Source of the DNA: Actinoplanes cyaneus
GTDB taxonomy: Bacteria > Actinomycetota > Actinomycetes > Mycobacteriales > Micromonosporaceae
Assembly: GCF_016862095.1 (NCBI RefSeq)
Contig: NZ_BOMH01000039.1
Coordinates: 62,001 to 126,000, forward strand
Length of the DNA: 64,000 nucleotides
Direction of reading: 5' to 3'
Position numbers and translations under genes: made by a program. This document shows positions 33,042 to 41,689 of this stretch, piece by piece (within the stretch, counting starts at the first letter, position 1; the number at the start of each line of letters is the position of its first letter). The notes below the pieces were generated by a model that ran no database searches, was not told where the DNA came from, and worked only from the letters and a program-made list of their open reading frames with translations.

Positions 33042-34088
33042 TCAGAACAGCTCGATTAACGGTTCGTTCGCGTCCTGCTCCGCGATGCCGGTCTGCGCGG
33101 CATGGGTGAACCGCTGCCGGGCCATCACGTGCTTGGCGCGCAGATCCTCGACGTTGATGGCCCCGTCCCGGATCGCCTCGGCGCTGATCTCGCCCCGTGC
33201 GTACCCGGAGACGGCCTCGGCCTGCCGGCGCACGTCGGCGACCGCCTCAGCCACATGCTCCAGCATCTGACGGCTGATGTCCTGGAACTGGACATGACCG
33301 ACCGCCTGGGTGGTCTCCGAGACCAGCGTGTCGGAGCTCTGCTGGACCTGCCGGGCGGCTGCGATGGTGTCCCGCAGGATGCCGCTGACCATCTCCGACA
33401 TCTCCCGCTGGGCGTTGGCGATGCCGCCCAGCCGGCGCGTCATCGCGGTGTCCTCGTCGTTGGCCGGGAACTCCTGCGCCCGGTCGAACTGGGTGTCGTC
33501 GGAGAGGACCCCGTCGAGCTTGGCGGTCAGGTCGGCGATGCTGCTGCCGATTCCGTGCGCCGCCTCCGACGAGCGGTGCGCCAGCTTGCGCACCTCGTCG
33601 GCGACGACCGAGAAGCCCTCACCGGCCTCACCGGCCCGGACCGCCTCGATCATGGCGTTCAGGGCGAGGATGTTGGTGGCCCGGCTGACCTGCTCGATCT
33701 GGGTGACGTGCTCGTTGAGGTCGCGCATCTGGTCGACCAGGGCGCGGATCTGGTGGTCACGGTAGAGGAAGTACGAGATCAGACGGCCGACCAACTGGTC
33801 GTTGGAGGAGCTGACCTGACTCAGCTCCTTCTCGGTACGGGTCAGCGTGCCGGCGAGCTGGGACACGTCGCCGGCCATCACCTCGGCGAGCGAGTCGACT
33901 TTCACCATCTGCTGGACGATCGCGTGCGCGGCCTCGCCGGTCTGGTCGATGACGTCCTTCACGTGGCCGTCGATCACCTCGCAGAACGCGGGGATCGGCT
34001 CCAGTGCCTCGGCCACGACGTCTCCCCGTACGCCCCGCTGCTCCGATTCCTCCGGAGCCTGCGAGTGCCTGCGGAGAAGGCTGGCCAT
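33042..34088 (-). CDS. Soluble methyl-accepting chemotaxis-like receptor
   Basis: 348 residues with no membrane segment. Residues 1-130 are helical without a known sensor fold; the signalling hairpin tip is at about 137-168 (ATNILALNAMIEAVRAGEAG, GFSVVADEVRKLA), the part that contacts CheA and CheW. The usual IADQTN is changed to VSRATN at the tip entry. The region after 200 is a long coiled coil ending in a charged, Cys-free tail with no pentapeptide methyltransferase tether. Second of two soluble receptors in the operon. ATG after GGAGGTATCGC. Confidence 0.9.
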   Translation of the reverse strand: MASLLRRHSQAPEESEQRGVRGDVVAEALEPIPAFCEVIDGHVKDVIDQTGEAAHAIVQQMVKVDSLAEVMAGDVSQLAGTLTRTEKELSQVSSSNDQLVGRLISYFLYRDHQIRALVDQMRDLNEHVTQIEQVSRATNILALNAMIEAVRAGEAGEGFSVVADEVRKLAHRSSEAAHGIGSSIADLTAKLDGVLSDDTQFDRAQEFPANDEDTAMTRRLGGIANAQREMSEMVSGILRDTIAAARQVQQSSDTLVSETTQAVGHVQFQDISRQMLEHVAEAVADVRRQAEAVSGYARGEISAEAIRDGAINVEDLRAKHVMARQRFTHAAQTGIAEQDANEPLIELF

Positions 34089-34121
34089 GCGATACCTCCG
34101 AAACGATGCGGGAAGGGGCGC

Positions 34122-34493
34122 TCAGGCGCCGGGCAGAACCTGCTTGATCACGCCGAGCAGCTGGTCCGGTCCGACCGGCTTGACCAGCCAGCCGGTGGCT
34201 CCGGCGGTCTTCGCCTCGGCCCGCTTGGACTGCTCCGACTCGGTGGTCAGCATCAGCATCGGCGTGAACCGCATGCCCGGGGACTTGCGGGCCTCACGGA
34301 CGAAGGTGATTCCGTCCATCTGCGGCATGTTGACGTCACTGATGATCAGGTTCGGCTTGAGCCCCTTGCCGAGCTTGTCCAGTGCCTCCTTGCCGTGGCC
34401 GGCCGTCTCAACGGTGTAACCGGCCTTGGTCAGGATCGACTTCAGGCTCATCAGCATGGTGGCGGAGTCGTCGACGAGCATCACGGTGGTCAT
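34122..34493 (-). CDS. cheY: CheY-like single-domain response regulator
   Basis: 123 residues, receiver domain only: Asp8/Asp9 (VDDS), phospho-acceptor Asp53 (IISDVNMPQMDG), Thr83/84 and Lys105 (WLVKPVGPD) are all present. The expected phosphate donor is the CheA encoded upstream. The output partner could be a flagellar motor switch or another target; nothing in the sequence decides. ATG overlaps the stop of the STAS-like gene (ATGA 34490-34493). Confidence 0.9.
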   Translation of the reverse strand: MTTVMLVDDSATMLMSLKSILTKAGYTVETAGHGKEALDKLGKGLKPNLIISDVNMPQMDGITFVREARKSPGMRFTPMLMLTTESEQSKRAEAKTAGATGWLVKPVGPDQLLGVIKQVLPGA

Positions 34494-34765
34494 GGCGGTT
34501 CGTTCCCCTGTCGGCTGGTGTCCCCGCCGGCTCCGGTGAGCAGCGGCAGCACCTGGGCCGCCAGGAAGGCGTCTTTCGGTGCTGCTGAAATCTTCGGCCG
34601 GAAAAGCAGCAGGGCTTGGAGTGCGCCGGTGTGCAGATGGTTGCATCGGCGAAGGCTGACCCGGGGTCGCTGGCTGGATCGCAGCCAGCCGACGAGCTGC
34701 TCCACCTCGTCGACCGTCACCACCCCGATCAGGCTGGCATTCTCGTCATGCAGCTCGAGCGGCAA
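34490..34765 (-). CDS. STAS-domain-like small protein between cheA and cheY
   Basis: 91 residues. ENASLIGVVTVDEVEQLVGW and the strand-helix piece CNHLHTGALQALLLFRPKIS resemble a STAS (anti-sigma-antagonist-like) fold, with helix then 'PLLTGAGG' end; the serine normally phosphorylated is not evident (HTGA there). TTG start 34765 preceded by GGAGG at 9 bases, overlapping the end of cheA by 20 bases. Small STAS-like proteins occur in some chemosensory operons with unknown jobs. Assignment is by pattern only. Confidence 0.6.
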   Translation of the reverse strand: MPLELHDENASLIGVVTVDEVEQLVGWLRSSQRPRVSLRRCNHLHTGALQALLLFRPKISAAPKDAFLAAQVLPLLTGAGGDTSRQGNEPP

Positions 34766-37133
34766 GTCCGAGCACCTCCTTCAGGTTCAGGACCAGGAGC
34801 ACCAGGCCGTCGCCGAGCAGGGCGGTGCCGGAGAACTCGTCGGCGTAGGCGAGCAGACCCTCCATCGGCTTGAGGATCACGTCGACCTCGCGGTGGAACT
34901 GCTCGACCAGCAGGCCGACCCGCTGCCCGTTCACGGAGACGATCAGCACCGCGCGGTCCCGGCTGTCGTCCGGCGCCCAGGGCATCTGCAGCGCCCGGGC
35001 CAGGTCGATCACCGGCACCACCTCGCCGCGCATGACCACGACGTCCTGGTGCAGGACCCGGCCCATCTCGGCGGCCGGCACCCGGACCGTCTCCACGACC
35101 AGGTCGACCGGGACGCCGAAGCGCTGGCCGGCCACGCTGACCACCATCACCTGGGTGACCGCCATGGACAGTGGCAGCCGCAGCCGGGTGACGGTTCCGC
35201 TGCCCAGTTCGGAGCGCATGGTCACGGTGCCGCCGAGCTTCTCCACGCTGGCCCGGACGGCGTCCATCCCGACACCGCGCCCGGACAGGTCGGAGATCTG
35301 GTCGGCGGTGGAGAAGCCGGCGCGGAAGACCAGGTCCACGGCCTCGGTGTCGCTGAGGGACTCCAGTTCTTCCTCGGAGATCAGGCCTTTCTCGTACGCC
35401 TTCCGCTTGACCCGCATCGGGTCCACGCCCCGGCCGTCGTCCGAGACCTCGACCAGCACCGCGTCCCCGTCGGCGACCGCCGCGAGGGTGAGCCGCGCGG
35501 TGCCCGGCTTGCCGGCGGCGATCCGCTCGTCGGAGGTCTCGATCCCGTGGTCGAGGCTGTTGCGGACCAGGTGGACGAGCGGGTCGCCGAGCGCCTCGAT
35601 GACGTCCTTGTCGGCCATCGTGTCGTCGCCCTCGGTGACCAGCTCGATGGTCTTGCCGAGGCGCCGGCTCAGGTCCCGGACCAGCCGCGGGAAGCGGCCG
35701 AAGGCCACCGAGAGCGGCAGCATCCGGACGTCCATGACGGCCGCCTGCAACTCCTCGGCGATCCGGTGCATGCCGGAGTACTGGTCCTTGATGCGGCGGC
35801 TGAGCGCCCGGCTGCCGAACTCCTCCTCGGCCGCGGCGGCCAGGAACGTGAGCCCGTTCTTGGCCACGTTCAGCTCGCCGACCAGCTCCATCAGCCGGTC
35901 CACCTTCTCCTGGTCGACCTTGAGGACCCGGGTGCCGACCTGCCCGCCGGGGTCGTCGGCCCGGGCCGCCGGCAGGTCGGCCGGAGCCCCGGCCGGGGTC
36001 GCCGCGGGCGGGGCGGCCAGCGCGGCCAGCACCGGATGGTCGACCGCCGGCGGGGTGGCGGCCGGCTCGATCGGGGCGCGGCCCAGCACGCCCTCGACGG
36101 CGGCGTTCACCGCTTCCCGGTCGGCGCCGGTCAGGTCCAGCGGGACGCCGAGTGCCAGCGCCGCCGAGGTGACCGAGCCGATCAGGGCGAGCAGCTGGGT
36201 GCCGGTCGGCTCGCCGACGGCGAGGGTGCGGTGGGCGGCGGTGAGCACGGCCCGGGCGTCGGCGGCCAGCCGGGCGTCGACGTGCAGCGCGTCCGGGGCG
36301 GCCGCCGGGACCGTTTCGAGGTCCTCGGCCTCCTCGCCCTCCAGGTGACGGTTGATCGCGGCGCCGTCCAGCTCGACGATGCTGATCTGGTCGGGGACGT
36401 AGCGGAACAGGTACTCCAGCTCGCCGGTGGAGGCGCGGGTGGCGACGACGAAGGAGAGCAGGCAGGCATACTCGTCGTACTCCTCGCGCGGCGGCCACTG
36501 CTCGGGGCGGATCACCGTCATCCGGTCCAGGCCGGGCACCTGACGAACCAGGTGCAGCGGGTCCTCGGCGCGGAAGAAGCAGTCCTGGTCCGGCAGGTAC
36601 CGCACGAAGCGCAGGGTCGACGCGGTGGTGCTCAGCCAGGCGGCGGTCTCGATCAGCCACTCCGTGCCGAGAGGCGCGAGCCACTCCGGGGGTGGATCTA
36701 TCCGGCGTACGGCGGAAGGCTCTTGACCTTGATCGGTTGCCACGGTCTCGCCGCCCAGCGGGGCCCGCAGCTTGGTGATCAGGCCGGCCGCGTCCTGGCC
36801 GGCCGTGGCGGGCAGGCGCTCGTGCGCGGTGACGTGCGCGAGCCAGCCGCGGATCAGGTCGAACGCGGCCAGCAGGTCGTCGGCCATCCCGGAGTCCAGC
36901 GCCAGCCGGCCGCCGCGGACCGCGTCCAGCAGGTCCTCGGCGGCGTGGGTGAGCCGGGTCAGCTCCGGGAAGTCGAAGAGGCCGGACGAGCCCTTGAACG
37001 TGTGCGCGGCCCGGAACACCTCGTTGACCAGCTCCGGGTCGCCGGGGTTGCGCTCCAGCTGGAGCAGGCCGTCGTCGACCGAGGCGAGCAGGTCGTTCGC
37101 CTCCGCCAGGAACTGCGCGAGCAGCGGATTCAT
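34746..37133 (-). CDS. cheA: Chemotaxis histidine kinase CheA
   Basis: 795 residues. Hpt/P1 domain at ~1-110 with His44 in RAAHTFKGSS; a P2-like region with DPLHLVRQVPGLDRMTVI near 195; a Pro/Ala linker; dimerisation helices near ~395-470; the ATPase with HLVRNSLDHGIE (N box), DDGRGVD and GRGVGMD (G1/F) and SELGSGTVTRLRLPLSM (G2); a C-terminal CheW-like domain ends ~795. All catalytic boxes are intact, so it is an active kinase. ATG overlaps the upstream regulator stop (ATGA 37130-37133). It should phosphorylate the two CheY-like proteins and CheB of the operon. Confidence 0.96.
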   Translation of the reverse strand: MNPLLAQFLAEANDLLASVDDGLLQLERNPGDPELVNEVFRAAHTFKGSSGLFDFPELTRLTHAAEDLLDAVRGGRLALDSGMADDLLAAFDLIRGWLAHVTAHERLPATAGQDAAGLITKLRAPLGGETVATDQGQEPSAVRRIDPPPEWLAPLGTEWLIETAAWLSTTASTLRFVRYLPDQDCFFRAEDPLHLVRQVPGLDRMTVIRPEQWPPREEYDEYACLLSFVVATRASTGELEYLFRYVPDQISIVELDGAAINRHLEGEEAEDLETVPAAAPDALHVDARLAADARAVLTAAHRTLAVGEPTGTQLLALIGSVTSAALALGVPLDLTGADREAVNAAVEGVLGRAPIEPAATPPAVDHPVLAALAAPPAATPAGAPADLPAARADDPGGQVGTRVLKVDQEKVDRLMELVGELNVAKNGLTFLAAAAEEEFGSRALSRRIKDQYSGMHRIAEELQAAVMDVRMLPLSVAFGRFPRLVRDLSRRLGKTIELVTEGDDTMADKDVIEALGDPLVHLVRNSLDHGIETSDERIAAGKPGTARLTLAAVADGDAVLVEVSDDGRGVDPMRVKRKAYEKGLISEEELESLSDTEAVDLVFRAGFSTADQISDLSGRGVGMDAVRASVEKLGGTVTMRSELGSGTVTRLRLPLSMAVTQVMVVSVAGQRFGVPVDLVVETVRVPAAEMGRVLHQDVVVMRGEVVPVIDLARALQMPWAPDDSRDRAVLIVSVNGQRVGLLVEQFHREVDVILKPMEGLLAYADEFSGTALLGDGLVLLVLNLKEVLGLAARAA

Positions 37134-37510
37134 GCCGCTGGGCCCTTTCCGGAGGTCAGCATGGTCGCCACCCGGACCAGGCGTTCAGCGTCGACCGGCT
37201 TGACCATGTAGAGGTTCGCCCCGGCCTGGTACGCCCGGTCGGCGTCACCGGGCCGGTCCTCGGTGCTGATCATCAGGACCGGCGCGGCCGTCCCGACGGT
37301 CTCCGAGCGCAGCGTCTCCACGCACGCGTAGCCGTTCATCTTCGGCATGTTGACGTCGACCACGAACAGGTCGAAGGGCGTGGTCATAGCCGCCTCGACG
37401 GCTTCCAGGCCGTTCGCCGCCTCGGCCACCTCGAAGCCGGCTTCCTGGAGCAGGCTGGTGTGATAGAGCCGCACGGTCGCGGCGTCGTCCACTACCAAAA
37501 CTCGGGTCAT
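37130..37510 (-). CDS. CheY-like single-domain response regulator
   Basis: 126 residues. Receiver domain with Asp8/Asp9 (VVDDA), phospho-acceptor Asp52 (VVDVNMPKMNG), Thr83 (ISTED) and Lys104 (YMVKPVDAER). It differs clearly from the second receiver at 34122, so the operon has two CheY-type outputs, one of which may act as a phosphate sink. Start and stop are shared with neighbours: TGATG with cheR, ATGA with cheA. Confidence 0.92.
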   Translation of the reverse strand: MTRVLVVDDAATVRLYHTSLLQEAGFEVAEAANGLEAVEAAMTTPFDLFVVDVNMPKMNGYACVETLRSETVGTAAPVLMISTEDRPGDADRAYQAGANLYMVKPVDAERLVRVATMLTSGKGPAA

Positions 37511-38379
37511 CACTTCGCTCCGGTCGGTCGCTGGTAGACGATGCCCTCCGGCAGGCGGGTCGGCGTGAAGATCGGCGAGATCCGGCTCATCGACTCGGAG
37601 TGCCCGAGGAAGAGATAGCCGCCGGGACGCAGCGCGCCGTAGAGGTTCTCGGCGGCCCGGCGGCTGGACAGCTCGTCGAAGTAGATCAGCACGTTGCGGC
37701 AGAAGATCACGTCGAAGTCGCGGAAGGCCTTCATCGCCGCGGTGTCGCAGATGTTCATCTTGTGCAGGGTGACCGCGCTGCGGATCCCCTCGTCGACCTG
37801 GTAGCGGCCGGCCCCCACCGCGGTGAAGTACTTGTTCACCCAGCTCTTCGGCACCCGCTGCAGGGAGCGCTCGCCGTAACTGGCATGGGCCGCTTTGGCC
37901 AGCACCTCGCTGTCGATGTCGGCCCCGTGGATCTCCACGTCGACATGGTCGATCTGCTCCCACTCCTCGAGCAGGCGCAGCGCGATCGAGTACGGCTCCT
38001 CGCCGGTCGAGCAGGGCAGGGAGAGGATCTTGACCGGCCCGACGATCCGGGACACCCCGCCGCGGGCCGCCAGCGTGGCCGGCAGGACCGTGCTGAGCAT
38101 CGCGTCGAACTGGTAGTCCTCGCGCAGGAAGTACGTCTCGTTGACGGTCAGCTCGTTGATCACCTGCTGGAGCATGTCCGTCTTGTCGGCCATGCGCAGA
38201 GCGGCGAACCAGGTCAGGAACGTCTCGTAGGACGAGTTGCGGATGCAGGTGTCGATGCGCTTGTCGACGAAGTACCGCTTGGCCGACGTGAAGTGGATGC
38301 CGGTGCGTTTGTAGAAGTACTCGGTGAACCGCTCGAAGTCGGCGTCGGAGAGCGCGCTGCCGGTGGACGTGCTGGTCAT
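37510..38379 (-). CDS. cheR: Chemoreceptor glutamate methyltransferase CheR
   Basis: 289 residues. N-terminal helical CheR domain (SDADFERFTEYFYKRTGIHF, TVNETYFLRE) and a SAM-binding domain with ILSLPCSTGEEPYSIAL, IHGADIDSEVLAKA and FDVIFCRNVLIYFD. It transfers methyl groups from SAM to receptor glutamates, opposing CheB; both operon receptors are soluble and lack the pentapeptide tether, so it must find them directly. The ATG at 38379 overlaps the HEAT gene stop (TGATG); GTG three bases earlier is equivalent. No TPR extension. Confidence 0.95.
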   Translation of the reverse strand: MTSTSTGSALSDADFERFTEYFYKRTGIHFTSAKRYFVDKRIDTCIRNSSYETFLTWFAALRMADKTDMLQQVINELTVNETYFLREDYQFDAMLSTVLPATLAARGGVSRIVGPVKILSLPCSTGEEPYSIALRLLEEWEQIDHVDVEIHGADIDSEVLAKAAHASYGERSLQRVPKSWVNKYFTAVGAGRYQVDEGIRSAVTLHKMNICDTAAMKAFRDFDVIFCRNVLIYFDELSSRRAAENLYGALRPGGYLFLGHSESMSRISPIFTPTRLPEGIVYQRPTGAK

Positions 38380-39002
38380 CACGCCGTCCCGGTCAGCCGG
38401 GGCAGTGCCGCCTGCACGGTGAAGCGCAGGAACGGGTCGTCCGGGAAACGCTGCACGGCGGCCTGGAGAACCGGCGCGTCGCCGGCGTCAGCGGCCGGCA
38501 GCAGGGCGTCGATGGCGCCGGTGACCACGTTCGGATGCGGGTCGTCCGCAATCATCCGGAGCAGCCAGGTCTTCGCGTCCGGGTGCGGCAGGTCGGCCAG
38601 GATCATCGCGGTCATCACCCGGACGTCGTGGTCCGGTGCGGCGAGCAGGTCCGGCATCAGGTCCAGAGCCGAACCGGGCATGGTGGCCAGGGCCTCCGCC
38701 ACCGCCGTCCGCAGGGACGCCTCGTCACTGGCGAGGTGCACGGCCAGGCCCGCCGCCACCGTGGCGGTGTCGTGCGCGGCCAGGGTGGTCAGCACCGCGT
38801 CGCGGACCCGGGCCTCGGTCTCCACCCCCACCCGGGCCAGCAGGACCGGCACCGCCTCGGTGACCTCGACCAGGCTCAGCGCGGCTTCCCGCCGCAGCTC
38901 CGGGTCGTCGTCGTGCACCTGTTGGAGGAGCGTCTGCACCGATGGCTTCTCCGGAACGGCCTCCTCCGGTGGGGCGGAGGCCGGTTTGCGGACGAGTCCC
39001 AT
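38379..39002 (-). CDS. HEAT-repeat protein of the chemosensory operon
   Basis: 207 residues. After a Pro-rich leader, five or so HEAT-like helix pairs follow (ELRREAALSLVEVTEAVPVL, ARVRDAVLTTLAAHD, DVRVMTAMILADLPHPDA, DDPHPNVVTGAIDALL). Proteins of this kind are protein-binding scaffolds; a place between cheB and cheR suggests an adaptor of the adaptation enzymes or of a target. The ATG follows GGAAGG about 10 bases. Its stop overlaps the cheR start, so the two are produced in step. Not a usual che gene. Confidence 0.82.
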   Translation of the reverse strand: MGLVRKPASAPPEEAVPEKPSVQTLLQQVHDDDPELRREAALSLVEVTEAVPVLLARVGVETEARVRDAVLTTLAAHDTATVAAGLAVHLASDEASLRTAVAEALATMPGSALDLMPDLLAAPDHDVRVMTAMILADLPHPDAKTWLLRMIADDPHPNVVTGAIDALLPAADAGDAPVLQAAVQRFPDDPFLRFTVQAALPRLTGTA

Positions 39003-39024
39003 GGTGATCTACCTTCCCGCGCGC

Positions 39025-40071
39025 TCAGCGCACCCAGTCGGCCAGTCGTGCGGCGATCTCGTACGCGGGCAGCACCTCGGTGGCCCCGCCCCGGCGGGCC
39101 AGTTCGCCGGGCATGCCCCAGACCACCGCCGTCTCCTCGGACTCGGCGATGGTGCGGCCGCCGCCGTCCTTGACGGCGGCCATCTCGGTCGCCCCGTCGT
39201 CACCCATCCCGGTCAGCAACGCGCAGACGAGCCGCTGCGGGTCGATGTAGCGCCGGGCGGAGCCGACCAGACGGTCCACACTCGGATGCCAGCGGTACTC
39301 GGCGGCCGCCGGCACGGATTTCACGATCAGTCCATCGCCGCGCCGGGCCACCACCACGTCGGCGTTGCCGCGGCCGATGTAGATACAGCCCCGCTGCAGT
39401 GTCATGATCCGGTCCACCTCGACCACCCGCAGGGCACAGGCGTCGTCGAGACGGCGGGCCAGCGCCGCGGTGAAGGAGGCCGGAATGTGCTGGGCCAGCA
39501 CCACCGGCGCGCCGAGCGTGGCCGGCAGTCCCGGAAGCAGCTCGGAGAGCAGCGCCGGACCACCGGTCGACGACCCGATCAGCACGAGGTCGACCGCGCC
39601 GACCGCGCTCTTGCGCTCGGCGGGCGGCCTCGGGGCGGCCCGGATCCGGGCGGTCAGCCCGCCGGCCCGCTTCAGTTTCGCCCGTGCGGCATCCCGGACC
39701 TTGTCGACCAGTTCCTTGGCGACCTCATCGATGTTGAGCGAGACGGTGCCGCCGGGTTTGGCAACATAGTCCACCGCGCCCAACTGCAGCGCCTCCAACG
39801 TCACCAGAGCGTTGTGCTCGGTCAGCGAGGAGACCATGACCACCGGCGTGGGCTGCTTCTCCATGATCTTCGCCAGGCAGGTGAGCCCGTCCATCTCCGG
39901 CATGTTCACGTCCAGGGTGACCACGTCGGGGTGGACCCGATCCAGTTGCTCCAGCGCATCCACCCCGTTGCGGGCGGTGTGCACCTCGAAATCGCCGGCA
40001 TCGGCGAGCATGCCCTTCAGCGCCCGGCGCATCAGCGCCGAGTCGTCGACGACCAGAACGGAGGTAGACAT
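39025..40071 (-). CDS. cheB: Chemoreceptor methylesterase/response regulator CheB
   Basis: 348 residues. Receiver domain with Asp9/Asp10 and phospho-acceptor Asp54 (VVTLDVNMPEMDG), a linker of ~40 residues, and a methylesterase domain with the Ser of LIGSSTGGPA, the His of VVLAQHIPAS and the Asp of LTGMGDDGATEM. It removes receptor methyl groups when CheA phosphorylates it. Gap of 13 bp to the triple-CheW gene. Full-length and apparently active. Confidence 0.96.
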   Translation of the reverse strand: MSTSVLVVDDSALMRRALKGMLADAGDFEVHTARNGVDALEQLDRVHPDVVTLDVNMPEMDGLTCLAKIMEKQPTPVVMVSSLTEHNALVTLEALQLGAVDYVAKPGGTVSLNIDEVAKELVDKVRDAARAKLKRAGGLTARIRAAPRPPAERKSAVGAVDLVLIGSSTGGPALLSELLPGLPATLGAPVVLAQHIPASFTAALARRLDDACALRVVEVDRIMTLQRGCIYIGRGNADVVVARRGDGLIVKSVPAAAEYRWHPSVDRLVGSARRYIDPQRLVCALLTGMGDDGATEMAAVKDGGGRTIAESEETAVVWGMPGELARRGGATEVLPAYEIAARLADWVR

Positions 40072-40084
40072 GCCTGAGATCCCG

Positions 40085-41668
40085 TCAGACGCCGGCGAGA
40101 GCCTCGTCGCAGACGGCCTCGCAGAGCTCGGCCGCCTCCGCCGCCTGCTCCGCCGCGAGCAGCTGATCCACCTGCACGAGCAACAACATCCGTTGCTGAT
40201 CCGGCAGGTTGGCCACCCGGGAGACCAGCCGTGCCTGCTCGGCGGAGAGCTCCGGGGCCGGCTCCAGCACGTTGCGCCCGACCCGGGCCACCTCGGCCAC
40301 CGAATCGACGATGAAGCCGGTGCGCACCCCGCCGATGATCAGCACCACGATCCGCTGGCGCTCGTCACGTTCGACGCGTTCCAGCCCGAGCCGGGTCCGC
40401 AGGTCGACCACCGGCAGAACGGTGCCGCGCAGGTTGACCAGACCCTCCACGAAGCTGAAGGACTTGGGCACCCGTATCAGGGCCTCCGGCACCCGGATGA
40501 TCTCCTGCACGGTGTCGACGTCGACCGCATACTCCTCGTCGTCGAGCCGGAACACGACGAACAGCTCCTCGTCGCCCCGCCCGTCGTCACCGGCCGTCGC
40601 GCTCTGCTGTTGCGGCATCATCGCGTCGCCCTCCTGATAGTCGGCGATCTCGTTGCGTACCTCGGGCGAGTCGAACATCCGGTTCACGCTGAGCACCGAC
40701 ACCAGCCGCTTGCCGTCCTCGAGCCGGCACACCGACTCCACCTCGGTCTTGCGGCCGTCGCCGGCCACCACCGAGGGCAGCGGCGCGACCAGTTGGTGCG
40801 GCACCCGGAGGACCTCGCGAACGGTGTCCATCACCACCCCCACCACGCCGCCCTCCAGCGAGACGACGACGATGCGGTTCTTCGGCTCCAGCGGCGTCAC
40901 CGGCAGCCCGAAGACCCGCCGCATGCTCACCACCGGGAGAAGCCGGCCGCGCAGGTCGATCACGCCCAGCACCCGGCTGCCCGCGTTCGGGACATGGCTG
41001 ACCGATTCCGGTGCCTGCACGATCTCCTGCACCTGGTCGAGGGGGAGCGCGTACTCCTGGCCCTCGACCGCGAAGCTGACCAGTTCCAGGGTGTCGTCCG
41101 ACTCGGCGTCGGCGTCCGGCTCGGCCGGGATCCGGCCCGCGGCGCTGCTCTCCCGGACGCCACGTTCGGCGAGCCGGGCGAACTGGGCGCCGATCAGCCG
41201 GTCCACGTCCAGGACGGTGGTCATGTCGCCGTCGTCCGCCTTGATCACGCCGACCAGGACGTCGGACTGGACCGTCGACTGCACCGCGTCGGCCGCCTCC
41301 AGCGCCGACGGGTCGATGCTGATGACACTGGCGACCCGGTCCACCACGAAGCCCAGCGGCACGCCGCCGTCCACCACGATCACCCTGGTGGTCTCGTCGT
41401 GCCCGGTCTGGCTCATGTCGCAGCATCGGCGCAGGCTGACCACCGGCAGCACCCGGCCGCGCAGGTTGGCCAGACCCTCCAGCGAGGGTGGGCCGAGCGG
41501 CACCTTGACCACGGCCGGCATGCGGATGATCTCCTGCACGCGGCGCATCGGGAAGGCGTACCGTTCGTCGGCCATGTCGAACGTGACGTAGTCGGTGTTG
41601 TCCTCATCGGCCTCGGCCGCCAGGTCGTCGTCCGGAATGGGCGTACGGGTCACCGTTGCGGTGCTCAT
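40085..41668 (-). CDS. Triple-domain CheW coupling protein
   Basis: 527 residues with three CheW domains in a row: about 25-165 (YAFPMRRVQEIIRMP, LANLRGRVLPVVSLRR), 193-332 (YALPLDQVQEIVQAP, VIDLRGRLLPVVSMRR) and 367-505 (YAVDVDTVQEIIRVP, LVNLRGTVLPVVDLRT). Acidic linkers separate them. Each keeps the NLRG-V-LPV core that docks CheA and receptors, so one protein could hold several partners and shape the array. Single-domain CheW is the norm; no other cheW gene is in the operon. Gap of 21 bp to the receptor gene. Confidence 0.94.
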   Translation of the reverse strand: MSTATVTRTPIPDDDLAAEADEDNTDYVTFDMADERYAFPMRRVQEIIRMPAVVKVPLGPPSLEGLANLRGRVLPVVSLRRCCDMSQTGHDETTRVIVVDGGVPLGFVVDRVASVISIDPSALEAADAVQSTVQSDVLVGVIKADDGDMTTVLDVDRLIGAQFARLAERGVRESSAAGRIPAEPDADAESDDTLELVSFAVEGQEYALPLDQVQEIVQAPESVSHVPNAGSRVLGVIDLRGRLLPVVSMRRVFGLPVTPLEPKNRIVVVSLEGGVVGVVMDTVREVLRVPHQLVAPLPSVVAGDGRKTEVESVCRLEDGKRLVSVLSVNRMFDSPEVRNEIADYQEGDAMMPQQQSATAGDDGRGDEELFVVFRLDDEEYAVDVDTVQEIIRVPEALIRVPKSFSFVEGLVNLRGTVLPVVDLRTRLGLERVERDERQRIVVLIIGGVRTGFIVDSVAEVARVGRNVLEPAPELSAEQARLVSRVANLPDQQRMLLLVQVDQLLAAEQAAEAAELCEAVCDEALAGV

Positions 41669-41689
41669 TGGTGTTCCTCCCCGCGCGGG

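Noticed and set aside
33102..37211. A 1369-residue plus-strand open frame across the che operon
   Set aside because: Antisense shadow of cheA and the receptor, rich in Arg/Gly/Asp/His/Val as third-position shadows are; no domain or ribosome-binding site.
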